Part shown: positions 32,510 to 48,115 of the stretch, in pieces | How the letters are laid out: each line of letters opens with the position of its first letter | How positions within the stretch are numbered: position 1 is the stretch's first letter | Assembly: GCA_031763025.1 (NCBI GenBank) | Contig: JASSKH010000007.1 | Coordinates: 8,385,930-8,449,929, forward strand | Reading direction: 5' to 3' | DNA: 64,000 nucleotides | From: Macrocystis pyrifera | Taxonomy: Eukaryota; Sar; Phaeophyceae; Laminariales; Laminariaceae | Notes under the pieces: model-generated | What the model was told of the DNA's origin: nothing | The model's database searches: none | The model's input: only the letters and a program-made list of their open reading frames with translations | Made by a program: the position numbers and the translations under genes

Positions 32510-33165
32510 CGCGCGGTGCTCGCAGGGCGAGGGGGCCGGTGGTAGACACGCAAGAGCTGTCTCGCATCCTCCCTCGCTGACCATGCTACTTTGAAAGCGG
32601 CCAACGTTTCGGGGGTCTCACACCAACCGTTTCGGTGGTGGCGACGTGGTGGAGGTGGCACCTCTTTCTCAACAGCATTCATGACAGTTGTGGTGAAAAA
32701 CTCAACCATGCCAGACATGTTACGAGGTTGGGTAGGTTGGTTAAGAGTGGAAACGACCCTCTCGACTATTCGGTGTCGACGCTCTCCATCGGATAAGAAA
32801 AGCTGCCTGTCGAATTCTCGGCGTTTTGGGGCTTTCAGCAATCTTCGGTTAGACGAAAAGTGACCACTAAGTCGGACCTTAATGTACACGATGTTATGGT
32901 CTGAATCAGCCTTAGCAGGTGGTGGGGGCTGTGGGATGACTGTAACATTATGTACTCTAGATCGGTGGACTTGACGAGTTAGGATGTAGTCGATTCGCTT
33001 ACGATCATTCAGGCTGGTGCCGTTGTATGTATGCGATATTCCGCCCTTGCGCGTGCTGAAAAATGTGTTGGTGAGCGCTAGCTTGCAACTGGTAGCGAAC
33101 GACAAAAGCCATTTGCGGTTATGACTACGAACATCTCGTCCGTATGCTCCGAGCACCCTACATTT
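32510..33165 (-). pseudogene. LINE apurinic-type endonuclease, N-terminally truncated
   Basis: The C-terminal half of an exonuclease-endonuclease-phosphatase domain, which nicks target DNA for LINE insertion. GAYGRDVRSHNRKWLLSFAT and LTNTFF are followed by the Asp-containing RKRIDYIL and the catalytic ADSDHNIV. A linker with ARQLLRVYHR ends at PASTA, where the gypsy remnant interrupts. The upstream edge at about 33165 joins an unrelated repeat, so the LINE is 5'-truncated, as is common for these elements. Confidence 0.85.
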
Positions 33166-33480
33166 ATGACATGTGACACGCAACGACACGCACGACCGAA
33201 ATTCATATAGAATGCTCGCCTGTGGTGAGCCGAGGTGAGCAGAGATGACTGGAAGTAAGACTGGAGGCAAGAAAATACTCGCCTGTGCTGAGCCGCGGAT
33301 GACTGGAAGTAAGACTGGAGAAAGAAATAGTCGCCTGTGGTGAGCCGCAACATAATCATAGTAATACATATGGGTGGTTTGGGTGGAGAGGTAGGTTGGA
33401 TTTTAGCCACATCGCGTTGCAGCATGGACGCGTGGTCAGCAAACACAACGCAAAGTACGGGTAACGGATATATGGGGCGT
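33166..33480. repeat. Fragments of two dispersed repeats
   Basis: 33166-33372 matches the end of duplication unit 1 (about 16810-17005), with two or three copies of a GACTGGAAGTAAGACTGGAG module of about 60 bp. 33373-33460 matches 12770-12850 (GGGTGGTTTGGGTGGA; CACATCGCGTTGCAGCATGG). The two pieces are joined here but separate at 12-17 kb. Confidence 0.7.
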
Positions 33481-34157
33481 TTGGCACACCCCCCTCGCAG
33501 CAGCAGCGCTCAACGCACACGGCACCAATGCCAGTCCCGGCGGGCTCTGTGCACGCACACACACAAACGAAACTTCCGAATTACTGCTGTTGTTGTCTGT
33601 TTGATAAGTAATTCGATTTACTGTGGATCAGAAAGCGACCCTGCCATAAAACGCCACATGATATATCGCAAAACCCCGTGAGGTCAAGACCCTGCAGCCA
33701 GAAGCGACCTTGCACGGCCATTTACGAGCGGCGAGCAACGACCTCATTAACGCCGTTGACCAATCTCGCTGAGCGAGTCATGCTTCTACAAGATTATTTT
33801 ACTTTTGTTACGGTCGAAGCACTGTAGCCAATTTGCGAAAGATTTCGCTGGTCGTACCGACTCCCGCACAAGCCATAGTTTGCAAGCGATTGTCCTGCGG
33901 GTGGGGCTGGGTCGCATAGCTCAAGGCGCAGGGCTCCGTTGAAGCCGAAAGTTGGTCCAGACAGCTGGTAAGTGTGTCCGCCATCGATTCGCGCGGGGTA
34001 TACAAATCAACGCCGATGGCGGTTTGGGACAAGATTTTGCGAGGATTGGAGTTTCCTTTTGAGGGTGGACAGACAACTTTCGAATTTCCGCAATAGAATC
34101 CCTAGGTAAATCTAGAGAATATGGGAAAAACACGGTAGGTATACGATATGGTATGTT
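33481..34157. other. Intergenic, nothing recognised
   Basis: The first about 90 bp (CAACGCACACGGCACCAATG, CCAGTCCCGGC) have a diverged copy at about 60900-60985. No gene seen. Confidence 0.4.
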
Positions 34158-36560
34158 GGTATGGTATTGTTATTGCCCTCGATGAAATGCATTCGAGCGC
34201 TGTTCTCAGTTTGCTTGTCTCTTGTTTTGTGAAGTCGCAGGTGGAGTTGTTGCGAATGACGGGAGAGGCCAGTCGGGACCAGCCCAGACGGAGCCCCAGA
34301 GTCCTGTGTTTGGCTCAGGCAGAGCGTCTACTTGTTGACTAACGGTATCACTTGTTACGGTACTCGGCGGGGACATATATCCAGCAGCAGCACACGAAGA
34401 CGGAAAGAGCACCCGCACCAGTACCACAGCAATGGGATCGATATCATTGAGGTGTAATTGGGGTTGCAGGGCTAAATACAAGACTCTGTTGGCCAATGAA
34501 AAACGAAACCTGAAAAGGGAGAGATCTCCAACAATCAGTCAGAAAGCTGACGACGCTCTCTCTCTTGGGTTATTATTTTTGCGAGTACCGAAACATACGA
34601 TGAGGATCGCAAAATACAAATAAAGGCGAAAAGTAGAAAGTAATCAACTAACTGCTGTTGTTGTAAAAGACCGACGATAGTTCGAATGCATTTTTTTAGT
34701 AGTTACAGTATAATAGTAGTTTTCGGGCTCTACTGCTGCTATAGTATGCGAGTGACGACGCTTTGTTGGCCAATGAAAAACATTTTGTGGGTTGTTACAC
34801 ATTCGACAGATTGACATGTATTTTCAACTGGCGGGTTATTCATTGTATTATATGCGAGTACGGAAACATACGATGACGATCGCAAACAAGAAAAGGCGAA
34901 AAGTAGAAAGTAATCCACTGCTGCCGGCGGCGTCCTACGGTATCCCCCCAAACCTGAAAAAAGCCCATTTTTTGCCTTTCGCAGCTGTAAAAGACTTGCA
35001 AGAGTACGCAATTTTTTTGCCATTCGAGATACAGCAGTAGTACTCGTAGATAATTTTGCTGTGGCACAAAAAGTAACTCACTCCTGTTGTTGTACTGTAA
35101 AATACCTCCTCCTGTATAGTATGCGAATGGAAACGCGAAGTACACCAAAAAAGTATTGTTTCAGCACGTGCCACGATACACGATTGACGCTCGATCTCGA
35201 CAGAGACTCAGTCCACGGACAACCCGCGCGGTGGCGGGCAAGATCAACTATAGTATAGACGACGGGCTCGAAGAAATGAGGTGGATGCATGCTCTAGGGG
35301 GCAAGAGCTTGCTGGCGGCGTCTAACGGTATCCTCCCAAAACTGAAAAAAGCCCATTTTTTGCCATTCGAGACGTTTGTTGTACTGATGCAACCCGCGCG
35401 GTGGCGGGCAAGATCAACTAGTATAGATGACAGGCTCGAAGAAATGAGGTGGATGTATGCTCTAGGGGGCAAGAGCTTGCCGGCGGCGTCCTACGGTATC
35501 CTCCCAAACCTGAAAAAAAGCCCATTTTTTGTCATTCGAGACGGATGCAGCAGTAGTAGTACTCGTAGCTAATGTTTTTCATCTATTTCGTACACACCAC
35601 AGCGGCCAATGCGCTGCACTGAGCGCGGGACCCAAGCGTCTGAGCCAACTCTTACTCTTGCAGTCATCGCCATCCTTGCGCAACAAGACAGCACTACAAC
35701 AGTAGCAGGCACCTAGTCTGATGTATAGACGTCTCCCCACCTCAGTATGGGCGTCTGAGCCAACTCTTGTATTCATCGCCACCCTTGCACAACAAGACGG
35801 CACTACAGCAGTAGCAGGCACCTGGTCTGGTGTATAGCCGTCTCCCGAACTCGGTATGGGACATGGGATATGTTGGGATGGTATATGGGAATATGGGATA
35901 TGTTGGTGTGGTATACGGGAATATGGGATATTGGTGGTATGGTATATGGGACTATGGGAAAACCACCATATGTGGTATGGTATGTGTTGACGGTATGGTA
36001 CGGGAAAAACACAGTAAATGGTATGGTACGTTTGTGGTATGGTACCATGGTACGATGTCGTGGATGTATTATATGGCTAAATTTTCCTGGTGGTATGGTA
36101 TGTTTCAGTATATAAGGTCCGTAAGGGTCGAAAACGTCGTACGAATATCAATTGTAACGAGCTTATATATCGGCCATTGGAAAATGTTCGAAAATATAAG
36201 CCTTGCGGACAGACAGACAGACAAGATTGCAATTACCGCAGCTGAGACTCAGTTTTACAAACTGAGAATATAGGAAACCGTATGTGGTATGGTATGTTGG
36301 AGGTATATGGTACGTACGGGAAAAACACCGTATGTAGTATGGTACGTTGGCCGTATGGCACGCGGTGTCGTGGATATATCATAATATGGCTAAATTTGCC
36401 TGGTGGTATTGTATGTTTCAGTATATAAGGTCCGTAAAGGTCGAATACGTCGTACGAATATCATCTGTAAGCTTACATCGACCATTGGAAAGTGCTCGAA
36501 AACATAAGCCATGCCGACAGAGATACAGACAAGTTTGCAATTACCGCAGCTGACACTCAG
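34158..36560. mobile_element. Shortened inverted copy of the 3.76-8.34 kb fold-back element
   Basis: 34158-36250 follows the reverse complement of about 8337 down to 5050 in order, with deletions (notably the 6985-7555 segment carrying the secreted-protein candidate, and about 7700-7950). 36290-36560 is a second copy of 36000-36270. It keeps the element edge TTGTTATTGCCCTCGATG at 34158 but lacks the opposite inverted end, so it is a one-ended or truncated copy. Confidence 0.75.
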
Positions 36561-37300
36561 TTTTACAAATTGGGTATAGCGTTTTGCGGCAGAACGAGAG
36601 TTGCGCCCCAACCTTATGCCTACTTGAGCCTGTACACTGGTGCGCGCTCGTGCTTACACGTCACCAACAGGTGTCCTGCCTGCTGCCGAGAATTTGAACC
36701 ACTCGGGGGGTTAACACTAAAGAGGCATTTAGCAAGAGGTGGTGTGTTGGTGTTGGCGGTGGTGCCGGTGATGGTATTGTTGTTGATGTTGGTGGTGGTA
36801 GTGGGGGTGGCAGCGGCGAAGAAGAATTGGAAGAAAAGGAAGCAGACCGCACAGAGCATTTAGCAAAAAAGATTGAACGAAAGAAGCGAGGATCGACATG
36901 AAGCAAGAAAGGAAAGTGGTAATCACAAAAATGACGGTGACGGCAGAAAAAGCAAGACATAAGCGAAAACAACAACAAACGAAACGGTCAAGACAACACG
37001 GGGCAAACAAATGAAAACAAGGAATGAGGAGGGGGAAGAAGACAAAAAGAACCCGCAAAGAGGAAAGAAGAAGGAAAAGGAAGAGGAAAGAAGAAAAATA
37101 AGGAAATCGAATAAAATTCGCGCGAAGTTGAAAGAAAAGCAGGAAAAAAGCAAGACGCCGATAACTTCGTTTGAGAGCAATGCTGTGAATTTCCCGAAAG
37201 TTCAACATTTCAACGCCATCCCTGATATCCGTATATGATGCACGATCGTAGACAGGCAATGGAGCCAATCGCCCTCATGCCCCACCGGGCAGCCCATTAG
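36561..37300. other. Possible C2H2-like fragment followed by a purine-rich tract
   Basis: Around 36672-36745 (+) a frame reads CPACCREFEPLGGLTLKRHL, half of a zinc-finger-like motif seen in some retroelement proteins; no second His follows. From about 36820 to 37170 the + strand is strikingly purine-rich (GAAAGAAGAAGGAAAAGG), giving short Lys/Glu-rich frames. No gene can be supported. Confidence 0.3.
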
Positions 37301-38688
37301 CTTTTTTTCTTTTTCTTTTATTATCTTCCGGCGGATTGGTAAAAATAAAGCTTAAGCTGGGCTCCGCCATTTGGCGCACCCGGGCAATGTTTCAAAAATG
37401 CGGTATGTTTTGCCTTGACGGCACTGACATCCATCAAGGCTGTTGCTGGTCGGTCACGGCCTGTTGTGTTTACTTTATTCCTCGTTGCGACGACCAACGC
37501 TAGTTCATCCACCAACCACAGGTCGGACTCGTCATCAAGAAGACGTACGCAGCAGTCGGAAAAACCGCATCGAGTTGGGGGCACAATGAACCCCAAAGCA
37601 GCCCATGGCGCATACGAAACGGCTGCCCCTAGACCCCAAAAAGGCACTGTGTTATCTTGAAAAACGGATCACCCTTGGGACGCTCGAACAGATGATCAGA
37701 CAAGAGCCGAAATATGCAGTTTCCCCTGTGTATGGTACCGAAGTCGTTACATGACAAATTTCGTCGAGCTAAGAACGGATATTTGGAACTTCCCAAGATA
37801 GGGACGGACGTATACATGATTTTTCAACATACTGCGCTACGAATCGAATCGCCCCCACCTGATCACACGGAGTGTAATCAGTGGCCTTGTGACTTGAAAA
37901 AAAAAAAACGTCCGCGAGCGTCACGCTCATTTTCCTATCGTGCCCCCGCAACTGTTGCTGTTGTGTTCCGGCCACAATTTCCCAAGCCATCCCACCTTTT
38001 CCCGACACACGTATCTATTGTACATACATATGGAAGTAACACTAATGAAACCGAGGCTTCGCGCGATCCCCTCACACCGTGTACAGCCTAATTATACTCT
38101 CCTTGACTCTTCTAGATCCTAACTGCTCTGAAAACCCGGTTATTATGATGCAATTGCCCCCGATCATTTCGGCCCTAACTGCGATGGCAAGCGCACGACC
38201 GCTCCCTCGCCTGTTTCCTCCAAACACATAAAATAGCCAGAACCTACTGTACGGCCGCGACAAACTAGATGGCCTCTTTACTAGTCAAACGACCATTGAT
38301 GACGCCGCTACCAGCTGAGGTTCCCTGGATGGCGTTTATTCGGGGGGGGGGGGGGGGGGGGGGGGGCATGGGGGGTGTATATCCTTCGTCATTCGAAAGA
38401 GACATAACCATTCACTCACTCCAGCAATCATGCAGTTGGAGCGCCCAAAATTTCTGCTCGTAGTAGAAGGATACCGCCACTGCTTTGCTCTCTCTCTTTA
38501 CTAAAACTTTTACCAACGGCTATAAAAAATATTGCCGACGGTTACCAAATAACTCCTACCTTTATTGTCTCCGCGACAATACTCATCACACTACGGCGCA
38601 GACACCTTCGAGCACAAGTGCCTCATGGATATAGCCCGCAAGCGAGCGAGCTCGCCCCTAGTTTCTCCCTTCGCTGCTGCTGCTGTTG
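37301..38688. other. Intergenic 3' of the C2H2 gene, with a 25-nt G tract
   Basis: No recognisable coding sequence on either strand. A G25 homopolymer lies at 38342-38366. The final part is presumably the 3' UTR of the zinc-finger gene on the minus strand; no polyadenylation signal was confidently placed. Confidence 0.4.
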
Positions 38689-42150
<3,462 letters not shown>

Positions 42151-42580
42151 CTGAGAGAGGGTTTGCGAGGGAGACGAGGTGATGGGGGGCAAGGGAACGG
42201 GGGGTTATAAGGAATGGTCGATACGTGGCGCGGTTGTGAAACCGCACATTTTTTTACGAGAGTACACCTCAAGTATGACTTGTGCTGTGCATCGTTGGTC
42301 CTGACGACTATTGCCGGCCTTCTCCTTTAGACAAGACGACAAGAATCGGTCGCGCATTGCGCGGCTCCGGTTACCGCCACAGTAGCACTTGGCTGGCGGG
42401 AGAGATTTTTCTTCCCAACTCCGCAACCGCGGGACACTTTCTTTTGCTGATCCTTTGAGTTACCCCCCCCCAAGTAGAGGTCAATGGTATGACTATTCAT
42501 AAGGCAAGCAACAGATGAATACGCCCCCCTCCCCTCAAACGTATCACGTAGTGTGTATATGGTGAGGCACCCAACAGGCC
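42151..42580. other. Intron upstream of zinc-finger exon A
   Basis: On the minus strand the sequence entering exon A is pyrimidine-rich (CCATCACCTCGTCTCCCTCG...CTCTCAG), a good acceptor at 42151-42152. No upstream exon with another finger could be found between here and 44.6 kb. Confidence 0.45.
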
Positions 42581-43660
42581 CTTGGTACATAGTAAACCCA
42601 TTGCTGTCTCTGGCAGTGGCCGCACCAGAAATTAAATCAATTAATTGATGCTGTTATCCATATGCAAGAAAACCCGCATCTAAAGTGGTTCTTAGTAGGA
42701 TACAGCTCATCCTTCATGCGACTCGCCCAACACCTCACGGCGCTTCGCGCTTGGCGCCAATAATGTCTGCCTGGTCGGCGAAAACCCGACGTGCTCCGTC
42801 CCGGTATAGTAGGGATGCGAGGATCTATGGTCATATGACTACGGCCATGCATGATGATGAGTACACCCCCCCCCCGCTCAAGCCCACCCCTCTATATTTA
42901 TACCTGGTATCTATGAAGGTTGGGTTGGCGTCGGTTGGCGACGACGCTGTAAAACACGCCTCTCACTGCGTGGGCTAGACAGCCAGGGTACCGTTTTCTT
43001 TTTTGGTGGTTACCACGGCTGGCGGCCAAGTTACATCATTTTTGTGCCGGGAGAACCTTTACTCCGCACAAGGGGGATGATCGTATCACGCAGTGAGTAT
43101 ATGGTGAGGCACCCATGAGGCAGATACATAGCAAACCCATTGCTGTCTCTGGAAGTGGCCACACCAGAAATTAAATCAATTCATTGATGCTGTCATCCAT
43201 ATGCAAGAAAATCCGCCTCAGAAGCGGTTCTTAGTTGGATGCAGCTCACTCTTCATGCGACTCGCTCAACACCTCACGGCGCTTCGCGCTGGGTTGGCAA
43301 TGCCTGCCTGGTCGGTGAAAACCCGGCGTGCTCCGTCCCGGCATTGAAAGGATGCGAGGGTCTATGGTCATACGACTACGGCCATGCACGATAATGAGTA
43401 CACCCCCCCCCTCAAGCCCAATTCATTTACGCTGTCATCCAAAATCCGCCTCTGAAGCGGTTCTTAGTAGGATGCAGCTCACCCTTCATGCGACTCGCCC
43501 AACACCTCACGGCGCTTCGCGCTTGGTGCAAGCAATGTCTGCCTGATCGATGAAAACCCGACGTGCTCTGTCCCGGATTTGTAGGGATGCGAGGGTCTAT
43601 GGTCATATGACTACGGCCATGCATGATAATGAGTACATCCCGCCCCCGCCCCCCAAGAAC
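42581..43660 (-). mobile_element. Array of three poly-G-family repeat copies
   Basis: Minus-oriented copies of the intronic element: partial 42581-42870, near-complete about 42880-43410, partial 43425-43650. Each ends in a C run after GATRATGAGTACA. They share CACCTCACGGCGCTTCGCGC and CGGTGAAAACCCGRCGTGCT-like blocks. They lie 5' of the zinc-finger exons while the fourth copy lies inside the gene in opposite orientation. Confidence 0.8.
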
Positions 43661-44591
43661 ATGTAATAGTTTTCTCAACTCTCTGTGGCGAAGGTCACAA
43701 GCCCTGCGCTCCGTTTTGAGAAACAGGGCATGCCCCCCGGGTTTCTTGCCAGGACAGTTATGCAGAGCCACTACGCGAAGCACTTGACGCGGACACCATC
43801 TCGCTTTCGCAATGCATATCCCGAGCGTTACCTCAAGACTTCCGAAGCGTCATTTGCACTACCGCAGCTCTCGTACCGTACGGTATTGTACTAGCTTCAA
43901 CAACTAGGGCCACTGTCCGTGGCAAAAAAGTAAAAGATAACAGCAGTTAGCTCTGCGCGTGAGGCCCGTATCGACCAGAACTCGCGGGAATGGTAAATTT
44001 TATGAATCTGTTCCCAAACGCAATAAACAGACTGGATGATTGTCAGCGAAAACAAAATGTCGTGGCGCTCCAAAATAACTTGAATCTAGTATACCGGAAG
44101 GTCAGCATTGCATCGCCTCTAACTCTTGGTAAGTCACGAATTGGTTGTCCATGGTGTGCCCAGACGTATAAAAGCACATGTTCTAACTTTTGGGAGCGAC
44201 CGGAATATTTGTCCGTCTGATGCTGATCTGAAAAACAGCAATAGGTGGCATTTTAAGCGTATTTCGGTGTAATTGTACCCCGCTCTAGAGCGCATCTACT
44301 TATATCAAGAATCGAGGCTATAGAAAACTAGTTCGTGATATCTCGCACACTGATGAACAAAAATCACTCCAATCGTACACTCGAGTAAAGAGTACCACCG
44401 TAAAAAAATACTAGTTTTTAATAGACATACAATGGGAGACACGACACGTAAAAAAACGAAAAGGAACTTCGTAAAGGAGGCTTTAAAAAAAAAAGATCGA
44501 AGAGTTCTTCGCTCGCACGGGGAAAACAATAGGAGAACCGAGGAGAGACAAGCGCGCCGAGAACATACCGGAGCGCCGCGACCATCGTGCG
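43661..44591. other. Intergenic, nothing recognised
   Basis: No supported gene or RNA. From 44433 a short + frame (MGDTTRKKTK) starts but stops soon; it may be the broken beginning of the coiled-coil frame that follows. Confidence 0.35.
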
Positions 44592-44972
44592 TTGGAGCGA
44601 CGCCATGACGGTGCTGTCCGTGCACGCGTCGAGGCTGTGGCCAAATCTGGTGCTGAGACCGAAGCTCGCCAAACGGCCAAGAGTCTAGCCGAGGAGCGAA
44701 AACCGTCAATGGAAACCGAGGAGCGTCAACAGCGGCTGCACGCGGAGGCAGAAACGCGTGCAGCACTAGCAGCGATGGCAGCCGAGGAGGGGCGGAGGTG
44801 GGCAGAGGTGGCGAGGTTGTCGGAGATGGATCGCCACCTTCCATCTCCTCCCGCTGCTGCGCTGCCTGTTGCCGCGGCATCCTACCTTTTTATATCCCAT
44901 AAGAAGGCTTTTCCTTATTTTCTAATTCTTGGTCTCCTGAAATGCTTCAGGTTTTTGGGCTTTGGTCTCTAA
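44592..44972 (+). CDS. Ala/Glu/Arg-rich coiled-coil open frame, probably a broken gene
   Basis: A 126-codon frame with long charged helix (ARVEAVAKSGAETEARQTA, AEERKPSMETEERQQRLH, RAALAAMAAEEGRRWAEV) and a hydrophobic C-terminus. Upstream Lys-rich sequence in another frame from 44433 suggests that an indel split a longer reading frame. No domain is recognised. It could be a remnant of a host or transposon structural protein. Confidence 0.3.
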   Translation: MERRHDGAVRARVEAVAKSGAETEARQTAKSLAEERKPSMETEERQQRLHAEAETRAALAAMAAEEGRRWAEVARLSEMDRHLPSPPAAALPVAAASYLFISHKKAFPYFLILGLLKCFRFLGFGL

Positions 44973-46799
44973 TGAATAAAATGATGACGGCTGCCGTCGA
45001 TTTTCTTCATTGTGGTTGGTCGAAAAAAAAACGAAAATCTATCTCTGCGCACAACGGTCAATGGACACCGATATTGCTGGTACCGGCTATAAAAGGGACT
45101 TCACGCGCGGAGCTAGCAATATATAGGATGGCGGTACTTGCTGTTGGTTGAGGTCGTGCCTACCTTGGCTTCTTTGGTTCAGATTGTAGCGCGGCGCGTC
45201 AGGGCCTTCGAGTTCTGCGCAGATGCATTTATATTATCTGTACTATCTACAGAGTTTTGTTTACGGGGTGCATGTATGTACGTAACGACCATCGACGAAA
45301 GTTCTCCTTGTACGCCTTGTGTCATCTTGGACTTTACTGCGGCGTCTTATTTGTTATGGGTGTGTTCACGGCACGTCGAAGCTACCGCAATCTGCGACAT
45401 TCGACTGTAATATTATGTTTCGGCTTTATATTTCGAATCTAAAGTACCCATGAGACTCGCGAGGACTCAGTCATTCCAGCCCCTCGTACCCTTGAGACTC
45501 ACGAGGACTCTGTCGTTCCAGTATTTTGACGTACTTTTGGACTCGGTACTTCAAAATAACTGGTATTCGCCAGTCAACGACTGAATCCCGATGACTGGGC
45601 AATGGTACTCTGCCAAAAAAAAAAAAATGCAGTGTGTAGTTCTCGTGTCGTTGCTGCATTTTCACTCCTACCCATAAAATGCACCGGACCTCTGCAGTAG
45701 TGTTAATTGTATCGCTGCTGCGTTTCGCTCCTACACCATAAGCACATATATGTTATTGTTTCTGGCCGACGTCCTTGCAAACGTATCGTTCCAGCTTTTT
45801 GGCCGCCTTTCTAGGCCCGACCAATCCCTGAAATTTCCATACCTGCGTCCAACCTTGTATTACATGGTAACACCTAGGGAACAGCACGGCAACCCTTGCC
45901 CTGCTCTACAATATAGTGTAGTATGGTGGTACTTGCTGTTGGTTGTGTAGTACCCAGTAGTTTAAGATTCGACAGGAACCCTAGAGACGCAATAATGCAG
46001 TTGCAGTGAGTATTAGGAGCAACTGTACCAGCTGCAGCAGGGAGCAGCACCTACAATAGCAGTAGCGGTGGCAACAGATTTAGCCAATCCCGACTCTGAC
46101 GTATGGTGAACAGCATTCGATTTCGTTCGCAGACCCGAACACAAACGGCAGCCTGCTGACGACTGACGACACGTTGAGCAAGTCTGATGCGGGTCCACGA
46201 CAATCTGGTGATCCGTATACTGTACGAAGTATGTCTACAACCTGGCGGTGTTTCTAGCCTCTGACGGGCAGAACTAATATGTGCTCCGCTACGTACGAAC
46301 CCAAATCTTACTGTGCTGATTCTGCCCGCCTGTTGTTGTGGTTTGCGCGAGAGCCCTGTCGGTAAGCATACTTGTTGCAGGTTCCCCTCCGGGAGGTGCC
46401 TAGGGGAGTGGCGCAAGAACGAAATAATACTCGTATGAAATACCTGCACACCTGTTTTGAACTGTGAATAACTGCAGCCACCCAAGAACACACAACGTAT
46501 TTTTGAGGACTATATACTGCGGTGTGTGGAAATATGTGTAGGATAATTTCAATAATATAAAAAGGGGTATACCGGTGAGTGGATATCGATCCTGAACAGA
46601 TATGATTCGCGGCGATCAATTCAATGCTTGCGGCGTAAACGCAAGTACGAAAAGTCGCGTGAGGTCGGTTGCGAAATAATACTTGGTGACCGGCTGAGAA
46701 AAATCTAGCACATACAAAATATATTCCCGCTAAATAAATGTTTCTTGGCGCTCAAGGTGAACCAAAAAAAGGTTTCACAGATACAGTTGATGCTCACAA
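44973..46799. other. Intergenic, minor tandem repeats only
   Basis: Contains two diverged copies of about 45 bp (GAGACTCRCGAGGACTC) at 45450-45530. Two short matching stretches (GGTACTTGCTGTTGGTTG) lie near 45135 and 45925. No gene or RNA recognised. Confidence 0.4.
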
Positions 46800-47520
46800 A
46801 CAATTCGTAGCCCGAGTACTGAGAGTATTGAAGTACTGGCGGCTACAATATTGCGAGTACTAAGAAGGCCCACATAATGCGAGTACTGAGAAGGCCCAAC
46901 TACTGAGAGTACTGAGAGTATGAGCAGCACGGAACCCCGAGAGCACAGGCAAACATGTACCCGCAGCACCGCAACACGAAATACTTGGGAGTACAGGCAA
47001 TATCCGCAGTACGGATCCTCGAGACACTGAGAGTACTCGCAGTACATACTCCTCGCAGTAAATATTCTAGAGATACTGCCAGTGCTCCAAGTACTCGAGT
47101 TGTCCCCAGCGAAAGTAATTTGCTCCAACCCCCTCTCGTGGGACCATCTGTGAGTGCTTTGTGCCGAACAACGGGCCTGAGCATTGTCCACACGATGCGC
47201 AGACGGTCGAAGTATACATCATGCTCTTAAGTATACTGGGCATACTGAGAGAATTTCGGTGCTGCAAGTACTCGCAGTACGAGTATTACCAACGGACGAA
47301 ATACTGATAGTTGCAGTACCCGCAGTACAAAACCCCGAGATACTTCAAGCACAACTGGGAGTATCCACAACAGCAGTAGTAGCGAATCCCGAAATAGGCA
47401 AGCCCGAAAGCATCCACAGAGTAGTTTCGGCAGTAGTACAGAACCTCGAAATACTGCGAGTACTCGCAGTATCTGCTGCAAAAAACCCGAAAGACTAATA
47501 CTGCGAGTGCACGAAGTACC
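46800..47520. repeat. AGTACT-rich degenerate array
   Basis: Variants of CGAGTACT, GCAGTACTCGCAGTAC and GAGAGTACTGAGAGTACT recur about every 10-30 bp on both strands (AGTACT is its own complement). A smaller block with the same words lies at 56870-57005. No coding frame is convincing. Confidence 0.7.
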
Positions 47521-47756
47521 TACAGTATTTTCTCGAACATGATTTGCTTTAGCCCCAAGTATTTTTGGGAGCAACTGTGAAATGTTGAGGTACGAACGCA
47601 CGCTACACGTAAGCGCGCCCAAACTCCGTGGCCTTGCGTAAAAATACAAAACATACATTGTATCATAGATATAAATAAATAGTACCGGGTAGGTCAGCAA
47701 AGGAAGCTGGATGTACTGGCACAAAATAAGTCAAAAGTTGAAAAGAAAAAAAAGCG

Positions 47757-47830
47757 GGGATCGTGCGAGTCGAACCTCGGCAACGAAAATACCATCAGGC
47801 GCAGTTTGTCATCTGCGCTACAGAAGTACT
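47757..47830 (-). ncRNA. tRNA-like pol III relic (SINE head or tRNA pseudogene)
   Basis: The minus strand carries box A-like TAGCGCAGATGA and box B GGTTCGACTCG exactly 44 bp apart, then GATCCCCGC and a T8 run that would stop pol III. The T-stem and acceptor stem do not pair, so it is not a functional tRNA. It is either a decayed tRNA gene or the head of a SINE different from that at 22785. Confidence 0.5.
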
Positions 47831-47889
47831 CATACAACCGGCGCGTTGTATTTTTTACGCAATCTAACACACATCGCAGGATCTCTTCG

Positions 47890-48115
47890 AGTAGCTTGTA
47901 CAGGTACAACTGCATGCATGTACAGCAGTAAGTACTGTTCTGTAAAAAGCCATGTGATACGATACGACAGCGGAAGATACGCGTGCTGCCGCCAAGGAAC
48001 GTGTAGAGTAGCTTGTACAGGTACAACTGCATGTACAGCAGTACTGCTGTAAAGTGCCACGTGATATGATACGACAGCAGAAGATACGCGTACTGCAACA
48101 AATGAAGATGTACTG
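47890..48115. repeat. Two direct repeats of about 115 bp
   Basis: Two adjacent copies share GAGTAGCTTGTACAGGTACA, CATGTACAGCAGTA and GATACGACAGC.GAAGATACGCG. They diverge by point changes and small indels. Confidence 0.8.
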
